Program-made: the position numbers and the translations under genes
Assembly: GCA_964407265.1 (NCBI GenBank)
Contig: CAYOUV010000009.1
Span: forward strand, 1-64,000
Origin: CAYOUV01 sp964407265
GTDB lineage: Bacteria; Chloroflexota; Anaerolineae; Anaerolineales; Villigracilaceae
Reading direction: 5' to 3'
Length of the DNA stretch: 64,000 nt
Notes under the pieces: generated by a model
Database searches by the model: none
Told to the model about the DNA's origin: nothing
What the model saw: only the letters and a program-made list of their open reading frames with translations
In this document: one piece after another, positions 54,090 through 62,651 of the stretch
Numbering within the stretch: the stretch's first letter is position 1
Layout: every line of letters begins with the position of its first letter

Positions 54090-54986
54090 GTGATCAAATT
54101 TTTCAAAAAATTGTTCGCCAGGCCTGAGACTCAACCAGACAATGTTACGACGGCACCGCTCTCAGAGCAACAAATCGAATCGATCGTCCAGACTCAAGGC
54201 CCGCTGTATGACTTGCAACAACTCAATGCCGGCGCCGGACAATCCACAGGCAAGCAGCGTGAATTAAACGAGGACAGTTTACTTTCCATTACGACAACAC
54301 TGGCCGGCAATTCCGGTAACCTGCCATTTGGCTTATACATTATTGCTGACGGGATGGGCGGCCATCAATACGGGGAAGTTGCCAGCAATGCAGCGATTCG
54401 TACAATGGGCGGACTGATTTTAGGGAAATTTCACCCTTATATGTTCGACCTGCCCACAAAAGTGATGGATGAATCAATCCAGGAAATCATGCTGGCTGGG
54501 GTAAAGGATGCTCAGAACATCGTCCAGCACGAGGCACCGGGCAGTGGCACAACGCTGACGGCTGCTCTGGTGTTAGGCCGTCAAGTAACGATCGCGCACG
54601 TTGGAGACAGCCGCGTTTACGTCGTTCGTCCAGATGGACGCGTCGAACCGATCACGCGCGACCACTCCCTGGTGAGACGCCTGGAAGAACTGGGGCAGAT
54701 CACGTCAGAAGAAGCAGCCGTCCACCCACAACGTAACGTCCTTTACCGTGCTATTGGCCAAGGTGATGCGCTCGAGCCTGATATCTTCACAGTCCCCTTT
54801 CCTCAGTCTGGCTATTTGATGCTATGCAGTGATGGATTGTGGGGGGTAATTACCGAAGATGACATTTCTAAAGCTGTCCTACAAGCGCCATCCTTACATC
54901 GTGCTTGCCAAAACCTTGTAACGGCTGCCAACACTGCTGGCGGTCCGGATAATATCAGTGTAATCCTGGTACAAATGCTCGGATAG
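54090..54986 (+). CDS. PP2C-family protein phosphatase
   Basis: A 298-residue PPM phosphatase with RELNEDSLL, IIADGMGGHQYGEVAS, VGDSRVYVV, CSDGLWG and GGPDNISVI; the metal-binding Asp residues are in place. It should oppose the kinase 16 bp upstream. The start is GTG with GAGGAG 7 nt upstream. A cytosolic location is likely. Confidence 0.94.
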   Translation: MIKFFKKLFARPETQPDNVTTAPLSEQQIESIVQTQGPLYDLQQLNAGAGQSTGKQRELNEDSLLSITTTLAGNSGNLPFGLYIIADGMGGHQYGEVASNAAIRTMGGLILGKFHPYMFDLPTKVMDESIQEIMLAGVKDAQNIVQHEAPGSGTTLTAALVLGRQVTIAHVGDSRVYVVRPDGRVEPITRDHSLVRRLEELGQITSEEAAVHPQRNVLYRAIGQGDALEPDIFTVPFPQSGYLMLCSDGLWGVITEDDISKAVLQAPSLHRACQNLVTAANTAGGPDNISVILVQMLG

Positions 54987-54987
54987 T

Positions 54988-56463
54988 ATGTCTCAAAAAC
55001 CGGATTATTACGCCCTGTTGGGCATCTTTCGCGACGCGACCGAGGGAGAAATCAAACGCGCTTATTTCAAAGCCGCGCAGCGACTGCATCCCGATAAAAA
55101 CAAGGCGCCCGGTGAAACCGAATTCTTCCTTGCTATTCAGCAGGGCTATGAAATACTCTCTGATCCGGAAAAACGCGCGGAATATGATGCCGAATTGTCC
55201 CCGGAAGAGTCGCTGGCTTCACCAATTGCGGAGCGGATATTTTACAGTCGTCAGAGCCTGGTACATTTAAAAGAACCGCAACTCCTTTACACATTACTGG
55301 AATGGAAACCGCGCCAAACTGAAGGGAAAATACCTGCACCACCGCTTAACATATGCATCATAATTGACCGCTCGACATCCATGCAGGGACAAAAAATGGA
55401 TATGGTCAAGGCTGCGACGACCCAATTGATGCGCAGTCTGCGCCCGGATGACATCTTTGGCGTCGTCACATTCAGTGATCGGGCCGAGGTTGTTATCCCG
55501 GCTTCCTATCAAGCAAATCGCAATCAATTAGAATCCCGCATCCAAATGATTCAGCCGTCTGGGGGTACGGAAATGTTCCCAGGGCTGGAGGCGGGCGTGA
55601 ACGAAATACGAAGCAGCCTGGAAACTGGGCGCGTCAACCAGATCATTCTTCTCACCGACGGTCATACTTACGGTGACGAGCAGGACTGCTTATCCCTGGC
55701 AAAAGAGATTGGCAATCGTGGAATTAACATCAGCGCTTTCGGCATTGGCAAGGATTGGAACGACTCCTTCCTCGACTCACTCGCCAACTTGACTGGTGGA
55801 ACCGCCATGTACGTGGCCGACCCACAGGACATCCAAAAAATGCTGACTGAAAAGTTCAAAGCTTTAGTCAATGTATATGCAGACGAGGCTGTTCTGGAAT
55901 ACAATATTCCGCCAGGCGTGGATTTGACCTATGCCTTCCGCATGCTGCCCGAAACATCCCCTCTGACGGGAGAAGGTCCAATGCACTTAGGTCCGATTTT
56001 GCAAGATATCCGTTTGAGCGTATTACTGGAATTTCGAATCCAGCCATCAGCCGTTACAAGTGATAGCGTTAAGCTGTTCGAAGGGCTTATGAATGTAGTC
56101 ATCCCATCACGGCCAACTCCCATTCCGCCGTTGCGGATCCGTATTTCACGCCCCGTGACTGACGAACCCATTGCCGAACCGCCGTCTAGCGACATTTTAC
56201 ACGCCCTGTCGCGTATGAACCTGTACCGCATGCAGGAAATGGCCCAACAAGAAGTGGATTCGGGAAAATATGCTGAAGCCTCCCGACGTCTACAACATCT
56301 CGCTACACATCTGTTAGAATCAGGTGAACGTGGCCTGGCCCGTACTGTGTTACTCGAAGCTGAAAACATAATACGAAAACAGTCCCTCTCTGCAGATGGT
56401 CGCAAGGAAATCAAATACGGAACACGCGCCCTCTTATTATCAGGGGAGGAGGAGTTAATATGA
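54988..56463 (+). CDS. DnaJ-domain / von Willebrand factor A fusion protein
   Basis: Residues 5-68 are a J domain with HPD at 34-36. A VWA domain begins near 120 with the metal-site IIDRSTSM (DxSxS) and continues with TDGHTYGD. The last 90 residues are helical, like a TPR or coiled-coil tail (RRLQHLATHLLESGERGLA). J domain and VWA in one protein is unusual; it would link Hsp70 recruitment to an adhesion-like fold. The gene starts 1 nt after the phosphatase stop. The next ATG overlaps its stop. Confidence 0.9.
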   Translation: MSQKPDYYALLGIFRDATEGEIKRAYFKAAQRLHPDKNKAPGETEFFLAIQQGYEILSDPEKRAEYDAELSPEESLASPIAERIFYSRQSLVHLKEPQLLYTLLEWKPRQTEGKIPAPPLNICIIIDRSTSMQGQKMDMVKAATTQLMRSLRPDDIFGVVTFSDRAEVVIPASYQANRNQLESRIQMIQPSGGTEMFPGLEAGVNEIRSSLETGRVNQIILLTDGHTYGDEQDCLSLAKEIGNRGINISAFGIGKDWNDSFLDSLANLTGGTAMYVADPQDIQKMLTEKFKALVNVYADEAVLEYNIPPGVDLTYAFRMLPETSPLTGEGPMHLGPILQDIRLSVLLEFRIQPSAVTSDSVKLFEGLMNVVIPSRPTPIPPLRIRISRPVTDEPIAEPPSSDILHALSRMNLYRMQEMAQQEVDSGKYAEASRRLQHLATHLLESGERGLARTVLLEAENIIRKQSLSADGRKEIKYGTRALLLSGEEELI

Positions 56464-56969
56464 TTTTATGCCCAAATTGCCAGCATCAGGAAACCACTGG
56501 TGCAATCTTTTGCAGCAAGTGTGGGGCACCGCTGGTATCGGATGAAATTGTCACACACAACATCGCGACTGAGGACTTGGATCTACCAATCAACTCCCCA
56601 ATCATCGCTCATGAAGTGGATGAAACCCACGCCAGTAGTTGGATTTCTCTGCAAATCCTAGATAGCGGTCAAATCTTACCTTTGGCTGACCGGAAAGAAT
56701 TCACCCTGGGGCGAGTCAGTGAAGGACAACCGATCATGCCAGACGTAGACCTGACCCCCTACAAGGCGTATGAAAATGGTGTCTCCCGCTTGCATGTGGT
56801 AATCAAGCAAATGGATAAAGGCATTGCCATTATGGATTTAGGCTCTTCCAATGGCACATTCATCAACGGTGCACGCGTCCGTGCAAACGAAGACCACCTT
56901 TTATCTCATGGGGACGTAATTTCCCTCGGAAAACTAAAAATCCAGGTGCTCCTGAGGACAAAGGATTAA
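56460..56969 (+). CDS. Zinc-ribbon plus FHA-domain protein
   Basis: A 169-residue protein. A zinc ribbon has CxxC at 4-7 and CxxC at 18-21. An FHA domain (about 75-165) shows GR (TLGRVSEG), the SRLH motif (VSRLHVVI) and SSNGTFING, the phospho-threonine reading surface. It is the likely reader for the kinase in the same operon. ATGA overlap with the previous gene gives coupled translation. Confidence 0.92.
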   Translation: MILCPNCQHQETTGAIFCSKCGAPLVSDEIVTHNIATEDLDLPINSPIIAHEVDETHASSWISLQILDSGQILPLADRKEFTLGRVSEGQPIMPDVDLTPYKAYENGVSRLHVVIKQMDKGIAIMDLGSSNGTFINGARVRANEDHLLSHGDVISLGKLKIQVLLRTKD

Positions 56970-56984
56970 AGAAGGAATTAACCT

Positions 56985-57227
56985 ATGGCGTACTCGTTGA
57001 TTTTGCATATTTCTGGGGAAGACCCAGTTGTAGGTGAGGTCGAAGAAATGCCCAAAGCGACTGACACAATCATTTCTATAAATAATCCGCGTCGCCGCGA
57101 TGGTAAAGATTTGCACTATTTGCAACCCAATGTGGTACAGGTCATGTGGCCTCTCGAGAGGATTAATTTTATCGAAATCTTGTCTGGTACCGAAGAGGAC
57201 CGCATCATCGGCTTTGTTAGGGAGTAA
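56985..57227 (+). CDS. Small hypothetical protein (80 aa)
   Basis: An 80-residue soluble protein with no recognised family. It contains ISGEDPVVGEVEEMP and a basic NNPRRRDGKD patch. It is placed 15 nt after the FHA gene and 3 nt before the response regulator, so it is part of this operon. No signal peptide. Confidence 0.75.
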   Translation: MAYSLILHISGEDPVVGEVEEMPKATDTIISINNPRRRDGKDLHYLQPNVVQVMWPLERINFIEILSGTEEDRIIGFVRE

Positions 57228-57230
57228 TCC

Positions 57231-57968
57231 ATGTCTGACGAATTTGATCGCCGCCGTATCTTGATTGTGGACGACGAAGAGCGCATGGTGCGCTTTATCC
57301 GTCTCAATCTGGAACACGACGGCTTCATCGTTGCCGAGGCATTCAATGGGAAGCAGGCTTTAGAGCGATTACGCGACAAAACCCCCGACTTGATCCTGCT
57401 TGACATTATGATGCCCGACCTGGATGGTTTCGAAGTCCTTAAAATGATTCGTGAGATAAGCAACGTGCCCGTGATCATGCTGACCGCCAAAGGGGAAGAA
57501 GACGATCGCGTACGCGGTTTGGAACTTGGCGCGGACGACTACATCACAAAACCATTCAGCCCGCGTGAGATGGTCAGCCGCGTCAAGGCCGTACTAAGAC
57601 GCACGGAAGGCGCAACTGGTCCCATGCATGGCTTGATCGAAGTAGATGAGCGACTCAAAATCGACTTCGACCGCCGCGAGATATGGCTGGAAGGTAAAAT
57701 CGTCAAGCTGCGCCCAACTGAATACCGGTTACTTTATCACCTCGTGCAGAACGCTGGCTGGGTGGTCTCACACGACCAGTTATTGGCTAAAGTCTGGGGA
57801 TATGAATATCGCGACGAGCCTCATTATGTGCGCTTGTATATCAACTACCTGCGTCAGAAACTGGAGAAGGACCCTTCCAATCCTCAATATATCCTGACCG
57901 AGCGTGGCGTTGGATACCGGTTTGTAGATTTCAGGCGCGAGCAGAAAAATGGCGAAGAAAAAGAGTAG
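57231..57968 (+). CDS. OmpR/PhoB-family response regulator
   Basis: A 245-residue regulator. Receiver: acidic pair VDDEER, phospho-Asp at 58 (LILLDIMMPD), Lys107 (TKPFSP). The C-terminal winged helix reads LTERGVGYRF at its end. GGGAG precedes the ATG. It closes the kinase-phosphatase operon, but no histidine kinase is adjacent, so the phosphoryl donor is unknown. It may be fed by the Ser/Thr kinase or by the orphan histidine kinase at 24711. Confidence 0.95.
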   Translation: MSDEFDRRRILIVDDEERMVRFIRLNLEHDGFIVAEAFNGKQALERLRDKTPDLILLDIMMPDLDGFEVLKMIREISNVPVIMLTAKGEEDDRVRGLELGADDYITKPFSPREMVSRVKAVLRRTEGATGPMHGLIEVDERLKIDFDRREIWLEGKIVKLRPTEYRLLYHLVQNAGWVVSHDQLLAKVWGYEYRDEPHYVRLYINYLRQKLEKDPSNPQYILTERGVGYRFVDFRREQKNGEEKE

Positions 57969-57992
57969 TTCTCAAAAATTAACGATTCTTAG

Positions 57993-58033
57993 ATAAAGAG
58001 TCTGCGTTTTTCTAACGCAGACTCTTTATATTT
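57993..58033 (+). terminator. Terminator after signalling operon
   Basis: A 16-bp perfect stem (57993-58008 / 58014-58029) with a 5-nt loop, then an AT-rich tail. It separates the operon from hsp20. Confidence 0.85.
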
Positions 58034-58076
58034 AAAAACGAACCAAACAACCTTTAGATAAAGTAAGGAGGTTGAT

Positions 58077-58517
58077 ATGTCTAACCTAATTCGTTGGGAA
58101 CCCATGCGTGAAACAATCTCATTGCGTGAGGCGATGGACCGTCTCTTCGACGACGCCTTTACGCGTTCGCTCAGCCTGGGCGAGGGTCTGCGCATGCCAG
58201 CTATCGACATGTACCAGACCGATGACGAGGTCGTAATCAAAGCCGCGCTTCCAGGTATAAAATCCGGAGACGTGCAAATTTCAGTCACTGGAGATATGCT
58301 CACCCTCAAGGGCGAATACAAGGATCATGAAGAGACCAAGGAAAAGGCTTACCACCTGCGTGAACAGCGCTTCGGCTCCTTTGAGCGTACGCTCATGTTG
58401 CCAACCAATGTGGTCGCCGATAAGGCCAAAGCGGATTTCGAGGACGGCATCCTGAGTATTTTCTTGCCGAAGGCCGAGGAAGCCCGCCCTAAGACGATCA
58501 ATGTCAAGGCCAAATAA
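58077..58517 (+). CDS. Hsp20 / alpha-crystallin small heat-shock protein
   Basis: A 146-residue protein with the alpha-crystallin domain: DDEVVIKAALPGIKSGDVQIS and the I-x-I-like end GILSIFLPKAEEARPKTI. Small Hsp20 chaperones hold unfolded proteins without ATP. AAGGAGG precedes the ATG by 5 nt. No CIRCE operator was seen in its short upstream gap. Confidence 0.95.
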   Translation: MSNLIRWEPMRETISLREAMDRLFDDAFTRSLSLGEGLRMPAIDMYQTDDEVVIKAALPGIKSGDVQISVTGDMLTLKGEYKDHEETKEKAYHLREQRFGSFERTLMLPTNVVADKAKADFEDGILSIFLPKAEEARPKTINVKAK

Positions 58518-58524
58518 AAACATA

Positions 58525-58557
58525 TTACCGGGGCTGGATTTGAACCAGCCCCGGTAA
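58525..58557. terminator. 13-bp hairpin after hsp20
   Basis: A perfect 13-bp stem (58525-58537 / 58545-58557) with a 7-nt loop lies 8 nt past the hsp20 stop. No T-run follows. The minus-strand loop resembles a tRNA T-loop, but no tRNA body can be drawn around it. Confidence 0.6.
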
Positions 58558-58670
58558 GTATAGAAGATATAGAGATTATTTTTATGTGATCAATCCTCAC
58601 CAGGGCCACAAAATAGTTGACTCAACAAGACGCCCATTCCCTTAAGTAAAAATCGGCCTCTGGCAACATC

Positions 58671-58710
58671 CCTGCGCCCCGCACATCCGCGGGACGCTTT
58701 TTTTATTTTT
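58671..58710 (+). terminator. Strong terminator upstream of LuxR regulator
   Basis: A GC-rich stem with one mismatch (near 58671-58679 / 58686-58694) is followed by a long T-run. The 110 bp before it have no gene, so a short RNA or the hsp20 transcript may end here. Confidence 0.75.
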
Positions 58711-58718
58711 ACTCGCCC

Positions 58719-58747
58719 TTGTCATACATCCCGCTCTCGACTATACT
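58719..58747 (+). promoter_or_regulatory. Promoter of the NarL/LuxR regulator gene
   Basis: TTGTCA (58719-58724), a 17-bp spacer, TATACT (58742-58747). The start codon is at 58782, after GGAGG at 58763. Confidence 0.75.
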
Positions 58748-58781
58748 TTTCTTGGGTAAATCCGGAGGTATCAGAGAGAAA

Positions 58782-59441
58782 ATGGCTAAACAACGAATTT
58801 TGCTGGTGGATGACCACGAAGTTGTCCGGCTGGGATTAAAATCTCTGCTTGACCGGCATACACAATTTGAGGTGATCGGCGAAGCAGGCTCAGCCCGCGA
58901 AGCGATCGAACAGGTCACCAACCTGCAACCCGACGTGGTGGTAATGGATATCCGCCTGCCAGGAACTTCCGGAATCGAGGCCTGCGAGGAAATCGTAAAC
59001 CGTTTTCCGGACACGAAGGTTATCATGCTGACCTCCTACGCTGAGGACGAGATGCTGTTTTCAGCGATCCGTGCCGGCGCTTCGGGTTACATCCTGAAAC
59101 AAATCGGCGGCGAGGATCTGGTGCGAGCCCTGGAGGCAATTGGCCGGGGCGAGGCATTGCTTGACCCAGCCGTAACCCAACGAGTCTTCCAGGAAGTGAG
59201 GCGGGCGGTCAAGGAGGAGGAGGCCTCAGCCTTCGCACACCTGAGCCAGCAGGAGAAACATGTGCTGCAATTGGTTTCCGAAGGCAAAACCAACCGCGAA
59301 ATTGCCAAAGCGTTGTTCTTGGGGGAAGGCACGGTGCGTAATTACGTCAGCAGCATCCTGTCGAAATTGGCCGTGAACAATCGGGCCGAGGCGGCGGCGT
59401 ACGCCGTAGAGCACAATTTGAAAGAATATATTTCGATGTAG
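58782..59441 (+). CDS. NarL/LuxR-family response regulator
   Basis: A 219-residue regulator: acidic pair VDDHE, phospho-Asp56 (VVVMDIRLP), Lys106 (ILKQIGG), then a LuxR-type helix-turn-helix (EGKTNREIAKALFLGEGTV). It resembles DevR/DosR-type regulators. The start at 58782 lies below a promoter; the longer frame from 58719 would begin in the -35 box. No histidine kinase is adjacent. A terminator follows. Confidence 0.95.
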   Translation: MAKQRILLVDDHEVVRLGLKSLLDRHTQFEVIGEAGSAREAIEQVTNLQPDVVVMDIRLPGTSGIEACEEIVNRFPDTKVIMLTSYAEDEMLFSAIRAGASGYILKQIGGEDLVRALEAIGRGEALLDPAVTQRVFQEVRRAVKEEEASAFAHLSQQEKHVLQLVSEGKTNREIAKALFLGEGTVRNYVSSILSKLAVNNRAEAAAYAVEHNLKEYISM

Positions 59442-59462
59442 GTTGATCGAATAAATCAACGC

Positions 59463-59500
59463 AAAACAGGCGTGGAGTCTAGTCCACGCTTGTTTTATTG
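59463..59500 (+). terminator. Terminator after LuxR regulator gene
   Basis: A 13-bp stem with one G-U pair (59463-59475 / 59484-59496) and a TTTTATTG tail. Confidence 0.82.
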
Positions 59501-59506
59501 ATGGAG

Positions 59507-59512
59507 TAAAAT
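59507..59512 (+). promoter_or_regulatory. TAAAAT -10 box before large membrane protein gene
   Basis: TAAAAT, 9 nt, ATG at 59522; no ribosome-binding site. The predicted start is within a few nt of the ATG. It abuts the terminator of the previous gene. Confidence 0.4.
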
Positions 59513-59521
59513 CAGCCTGTC

Positions 59522-61342
59522 ATGAATCCGAGACTTAAATTATTGTTTCAAAGGTTGCTGGTAGCAGCAAATGGAATCATCATTGCCCTGTTTTCAGCCT
59601 ACTTTGTCAATGCCAAATACCCCGAGATTGGCTTCGACTATAAATACTTCATACCCCGCATGATCGATACCCACCTGCATTATCGAATTAATGGATTAAG
59701 TATCCAATGGTACACGCCCAGCTTTGGGGGCGGGCTGCCGGCTTATCCAAATCCGCAACAAATACAGTTTTCATTGACACAGGGCTTGACCTTGTTCGTC
59801 AATCCCTGGTCGGCGATCCTGATCTCGATCGTCTGTTTTGCACTGCTTGGGTATTTCGGCGCCTATTTCCTGGTTCATAGGGTGCTGGGGTTCCACTGGG
59901 CAGCCGGTATGCTGGGGGGGACTTTTTTCAGCATCAACGGCTTTTTCCTGGGGCATCTAGGAGCCGGACATTTGGGATACGTGGCTTTTCCCCTGCTGCC
60001 CTTTTTCCTGATCGCCTTGCTTTCCCCTTCCATCCCGTTTCTGGCTGCTGGCGTGATCCTATCGCTACTTTTTGGAATCTTCGTCTATTCCGGTGGATTC
60101 TATTCATTCGTAATAATCCTGCTCACTATATCGATCAGCCTGCCGCTGATATATCTTGTACGGCCAGCACTATTCGAATGGCAACGCCTGTTTCGTACCA
60201 TTCTATTCGGAACGATCTTGGCGCTAGCCCTGGCTGGTTCCAAACTATGGGCAGTGTGGTCCTTCATGCGTTTCTTCCCCAGAATTGCCATCGATCAATA
60301 TCCCGTGACCTGGTACAACGGATTGATCGGGTTGGGACTCCAACTGGTCGGCACGATGATCTTAGTGCCTCTGCACTGGCTGGTAGGTCGGAAGATCACC
60401 AGTGTACGCTCCATTCTGCAGGGGTTTACCGGTGCCTATGTCGGATACTGGGAATTGGATCTATCCATCTCACCGGTACTGTGGCTGATCCTGGGGCTCG
60501 GATGTCTGATATTGTTGTTCCACATTCTAAAAAATCCCAAGGTCACCCTCTCACGCTCCAGGAGATTCTGGGTGGCGCTGTTTATGTTGGCGCTGGCCGT
60601 TGAGATCACCATCGAGTTCACCCTGGCACGGGGAGCTATCTACCCACGTCTGCGTGAGTTACCGGTGCTCAGTTCCCTACACATCAATCCACGCTTCGGA
60701 TCCGCCTTCATCTTCCCGCTGGCGCTTCTGGGTGCGATCACCACCCACTACTTGCTCACTAACTGGAAGTGGAAGGGTTTCAAAATCATCTTCTTGACCC
60801 TAACGAATATCCTGACTCTGGTCGGTATGGGCGCTTTCCTGATGATACCGCTGGATACCATGCAAGCGCGCACCTACAACGTCAGTGGTTTAATTTACAT
60901 TTACGAAACGATCCAGCAAGGAGGTAAGACCTACCCGGTCGAGCAGATCGTAGACCAGACCAACGATACCCGGGTTTTTGACAAACACGCCAGCAACCTT
61001 ACGATCTACGATGCAGTTTTTGGATACAATGTTCGGGACTCTAAGCCAAATAATTTCAAACCGCAACTCCACCCCGGTTCGGTCTGGGACGTGCAGGACG
61101 GTTACTTCAACATGACCGACCCAACCGGGCTGGTCTATCCGCAGGCCAACGGCACCCACGCTTTCGAACGCATCAAGGTCTCAGACCGCGCCAACATGCA
61201 GAGATTCGTCAACCGCCTCCAACCAGATTGGAAACTGCCCATCTCCCAACACTTATCGGATTGGATTTCACTATTGGCGCTGATCTTCGACCTGGGAGTG
61301 CTCGCACATTTCGGATGGAGGCGCTTTAGAAGTGCCCATTAG
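59522..61342 (+). CDS. Large multispan membrane protein (YfhO/GT-C-like)
   Basis: A 606-residue membrane protein with about twelve hydrophobic segments, a conserved-looking first loop (SFGGGLPAYPNPQQIQF) and a soluble C-terminal domain (about 470-580). The layout is like YfhO or GT-C glycosyltransferases that use lipid-linked sugar donors. Catalytic residues cannot be named. It is flanked by two terminators and stands alone. Confidence 0.72.
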   Translation: MNPRLKLLFQRLLVAANGIIIALFSAYFVNAKYPEIGFDYKYFIPRMIDTHLHYRINGLSIQWYTPSFGGGLPAYPNPQQIQFSLTQGLTLFVNPWSAILISIVCFALLGYFGAYFLVHRVLGFHWAAGMLGGTFFSINGFFLGHLGAGHLGYVAFPLLPFFLIALLSPSIPFLAAGVILSLLFGIFVYSGGFYSFVIILLTISISLPLIYLVRPALFEWQRLFRTILFGTILALALAGSKLWAVWSFMRFFPRIAIDQYPVTWYNGLIGLGLQLVGTMILVPLHWLVGRKITSVRSILQGFTGAYVGYWELDLSISPVLWLILGLGCLILLFHILKNPKVTLSRSRRFWVALFMLALAVEITIEFTLARGAIYPRLRELPVLSSLHINPRFGSAFIFPLALLGAITTHYLLTNWKWKGFKIIFLTLTNILTLVGMGAFLMIPLDTMQARTYNVSGLIYIYETIQQGGKTYPVEQIVDQTNDTRVFDKHASNLTIYDAVFGYNVRDSKPNNFKPQLHPGSVWDVQDGYFNMTDPTGLVYPQANGTHAFERIKVSDRANMQRFVNRLQPDWKLPISQHLSDWISLLALIFDLGVLAHFGWRRFRSAH

Positions 61343-61367
61343 GCAGATCACTGCTTCCACAAACCGG

Positions 61368-61408
61368 AGTGCGGACAAAAATTTCGTCCGCACTTTATTT
61401 ATTCTTTT
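61368..61408 (+). terminator. Terminator after membrane protein gene
   Basis: A 9-bp perfect stem (61368-61376 / 61386-61394) with a 9-nt loop and a TTATTTATTC tail. Confidence 0.78.
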
Positions 61409-62253
61409 TCACCGCTGCGCTTCATCCAGGCCTGCTTCATGTTCAGCGCGTCTTCTTCCATGATCGGGCTTTCGCACAGGATGCGCCCTCCACAATCGAA
61501 CTCGTGCAGAGCCCGTAAAAGGGCCTCCAGGTCGATGTCAGCCTCGGCAATTGGCAGGTGGTTGCGCTCACCCTTATCGGAATATTCGATGCCTGACATG
61601 TGAATGTGCAGGCGTTTGAGCGCATCTTTTCCCAGGGAAGCCTGATACGCTTGCAGCGCCTGGCTCCACTCTTCGAAAGTATTCATCGAGCCATCGCCAG
61701 GTCGGGCGTGCAGGTGGGCAAAGTCCAGGCAGGGTTCCACACCGGGAATTGCCTCAGCCATTTTGAGCGTGTCGTCGAGCGAACCAAGCATGGCTGACTT
61801 ACCCATCGTCTCCGGCCGCAAGCTGACCGGGTTGTCTGCTGCCCGTAATTCTTCCACACACGCACGCAAACGCGGAATGGCGACTTTCAATACATCCGCC
61901 GGGTCATTGCCAAAATACGAGCCGGGGTGAAAAATGATGTCAGTCGCACCGGCCAGGTTTCCAAAATGAGCCGCGTCCATTAATCGCTGGCGCGATTTGG
62001 GCCACTCTTCACCATCCGCATTTAAATTGATAAAGTATGGCGCGTGCACGCTGACCTGCACATCCGCATCGCCAGCGGCTTCCTTGATTGCTGCACAGGT
62101 TTCTTCGCTGACGCGTACGGAGCGTACCCAGCCCAGCTCAAGCGCATGCAAGCCGATTTCGCTGCTGAACAAGACCGCGCCAACGCTGCCGCCCGGCTTT
62201 TTGGGAGTCTTGGTCGGCGCACCCACAGTACCGAATCGAAACGAAAGGGTCAT
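61399..62253 (-). CDS. TIM-barrel AP endonuclease IV-like protein
   Basis: A 284-residue TIM barrel of the endonuclease IV/xylose-isomerase-like family: SVHAPYFINLNA, IIFHPGSYFG, RPETMGK, LDFAHLHAR and IHMSGIEYS supply the metal-binding His, Glu and Asp. True endonuclease IV incises abasic sites; related barrels are isomerases. The usual zinc ligands appear present, so DNA repair is likely. The ATG at 62253 has AGAGG upstream. It is the last gene of the pgpH-ybeY-dgkA run. Confidence 0.88.
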   Translation of the reverse strand: MTLSFRFGTVGAPTKTPKKPGGSVGAVLFSSEIGLHALELGWVRSVRVSEETCAAIKEAAGDADVQVSVHAPYFINLNADGEEWPKSRQRLMDAAHFGNLAGATDIIFHPGSYFGNDPADVLKVAIPRLRACVEELRAADNPVSLRPETMGKSAMLGSLDDTLKMAEAIPGVEPCLDFAHLHARPGDGSMNTFEEWSQALQAYQASLGKDALKRLHIHMSGIEYSDKGERNHLPIAEADIDLEALLRALHEFDCGGRILCESPIMEEDALNMKQAWMKRSGEKE

Positions 62254-62263
62254 ATTTACCTCT

Positions 62264-62650
62264 CTAAAATCCAAACCAGGGAGAAATTCGCGCCCACAAA
62301 GGCGGACCCATGATCAATAAACCAACGCATATCGCGGCCAGCGCCGCAATCAATACAGCCGCCGCGCCTACATCCTTGCCCACTTTGGCCAGCGGGTGTT
62401 TTGCCGGGCTGGCTAAATCAACCACAGCTTCGATGGCCGTATTGACAAACTCCGCCGCCCAGACCATCGAGATTGTCAACAGCAGCACCGCCCAATCGCG
62501 CGCGGGGAGTCGCAGCCACAAACCGACGATCACCACACCAGTCGTAATGATGGCATGAATCCAGGCATTCTGCTGGGTGCGGATGACATACCACCAGCCG
62601 CGAAAAGCATTTCCGAAAGAACGCAGGCGGGACAGGATGAACTGATGCAC
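62264..62650 (-). CDS. dgkA: Diacylglycerol kinase-type protein
   Basis: A 128-residue membrane protein of the DgkA/undecaprenol kinase family: SFGNAFRGWWYV, QQNAWIHA, VWAAEFVNTAIEAVVDL (the Glu-Asn catalytic helix) and a third helix. Gram-positive-type members phosphorylate undecaprenol. The GTG at 62650 follows the ybeY stop with an AGGATT-type ribosome site; the longer frame would overlap ybeY by 56 codons. Its place after ybeY is the common order. Confidence 0.9.
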   Translation of the reverse strand: MHQFILSRLRSFGNAFRGWWYVIRTQQNAWIHAIITTGVVIVGLWLRLPARDWAVLLLTISMVWAAEFVNTAIEAVVDLASPAKHPLAKVGKDVGAAAVLIAALAAICVGLLIMGPPLWARISPWFGF

Positions 62651-62651
62651 A

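Noticed and set aside
58525..58557. tRNA T-arm-like sequence on the minus strand
   Set aside because: The loop reads TTCAAAT, but the stem is 13 bp and no D-arm or anticodon arm can be built upstream.
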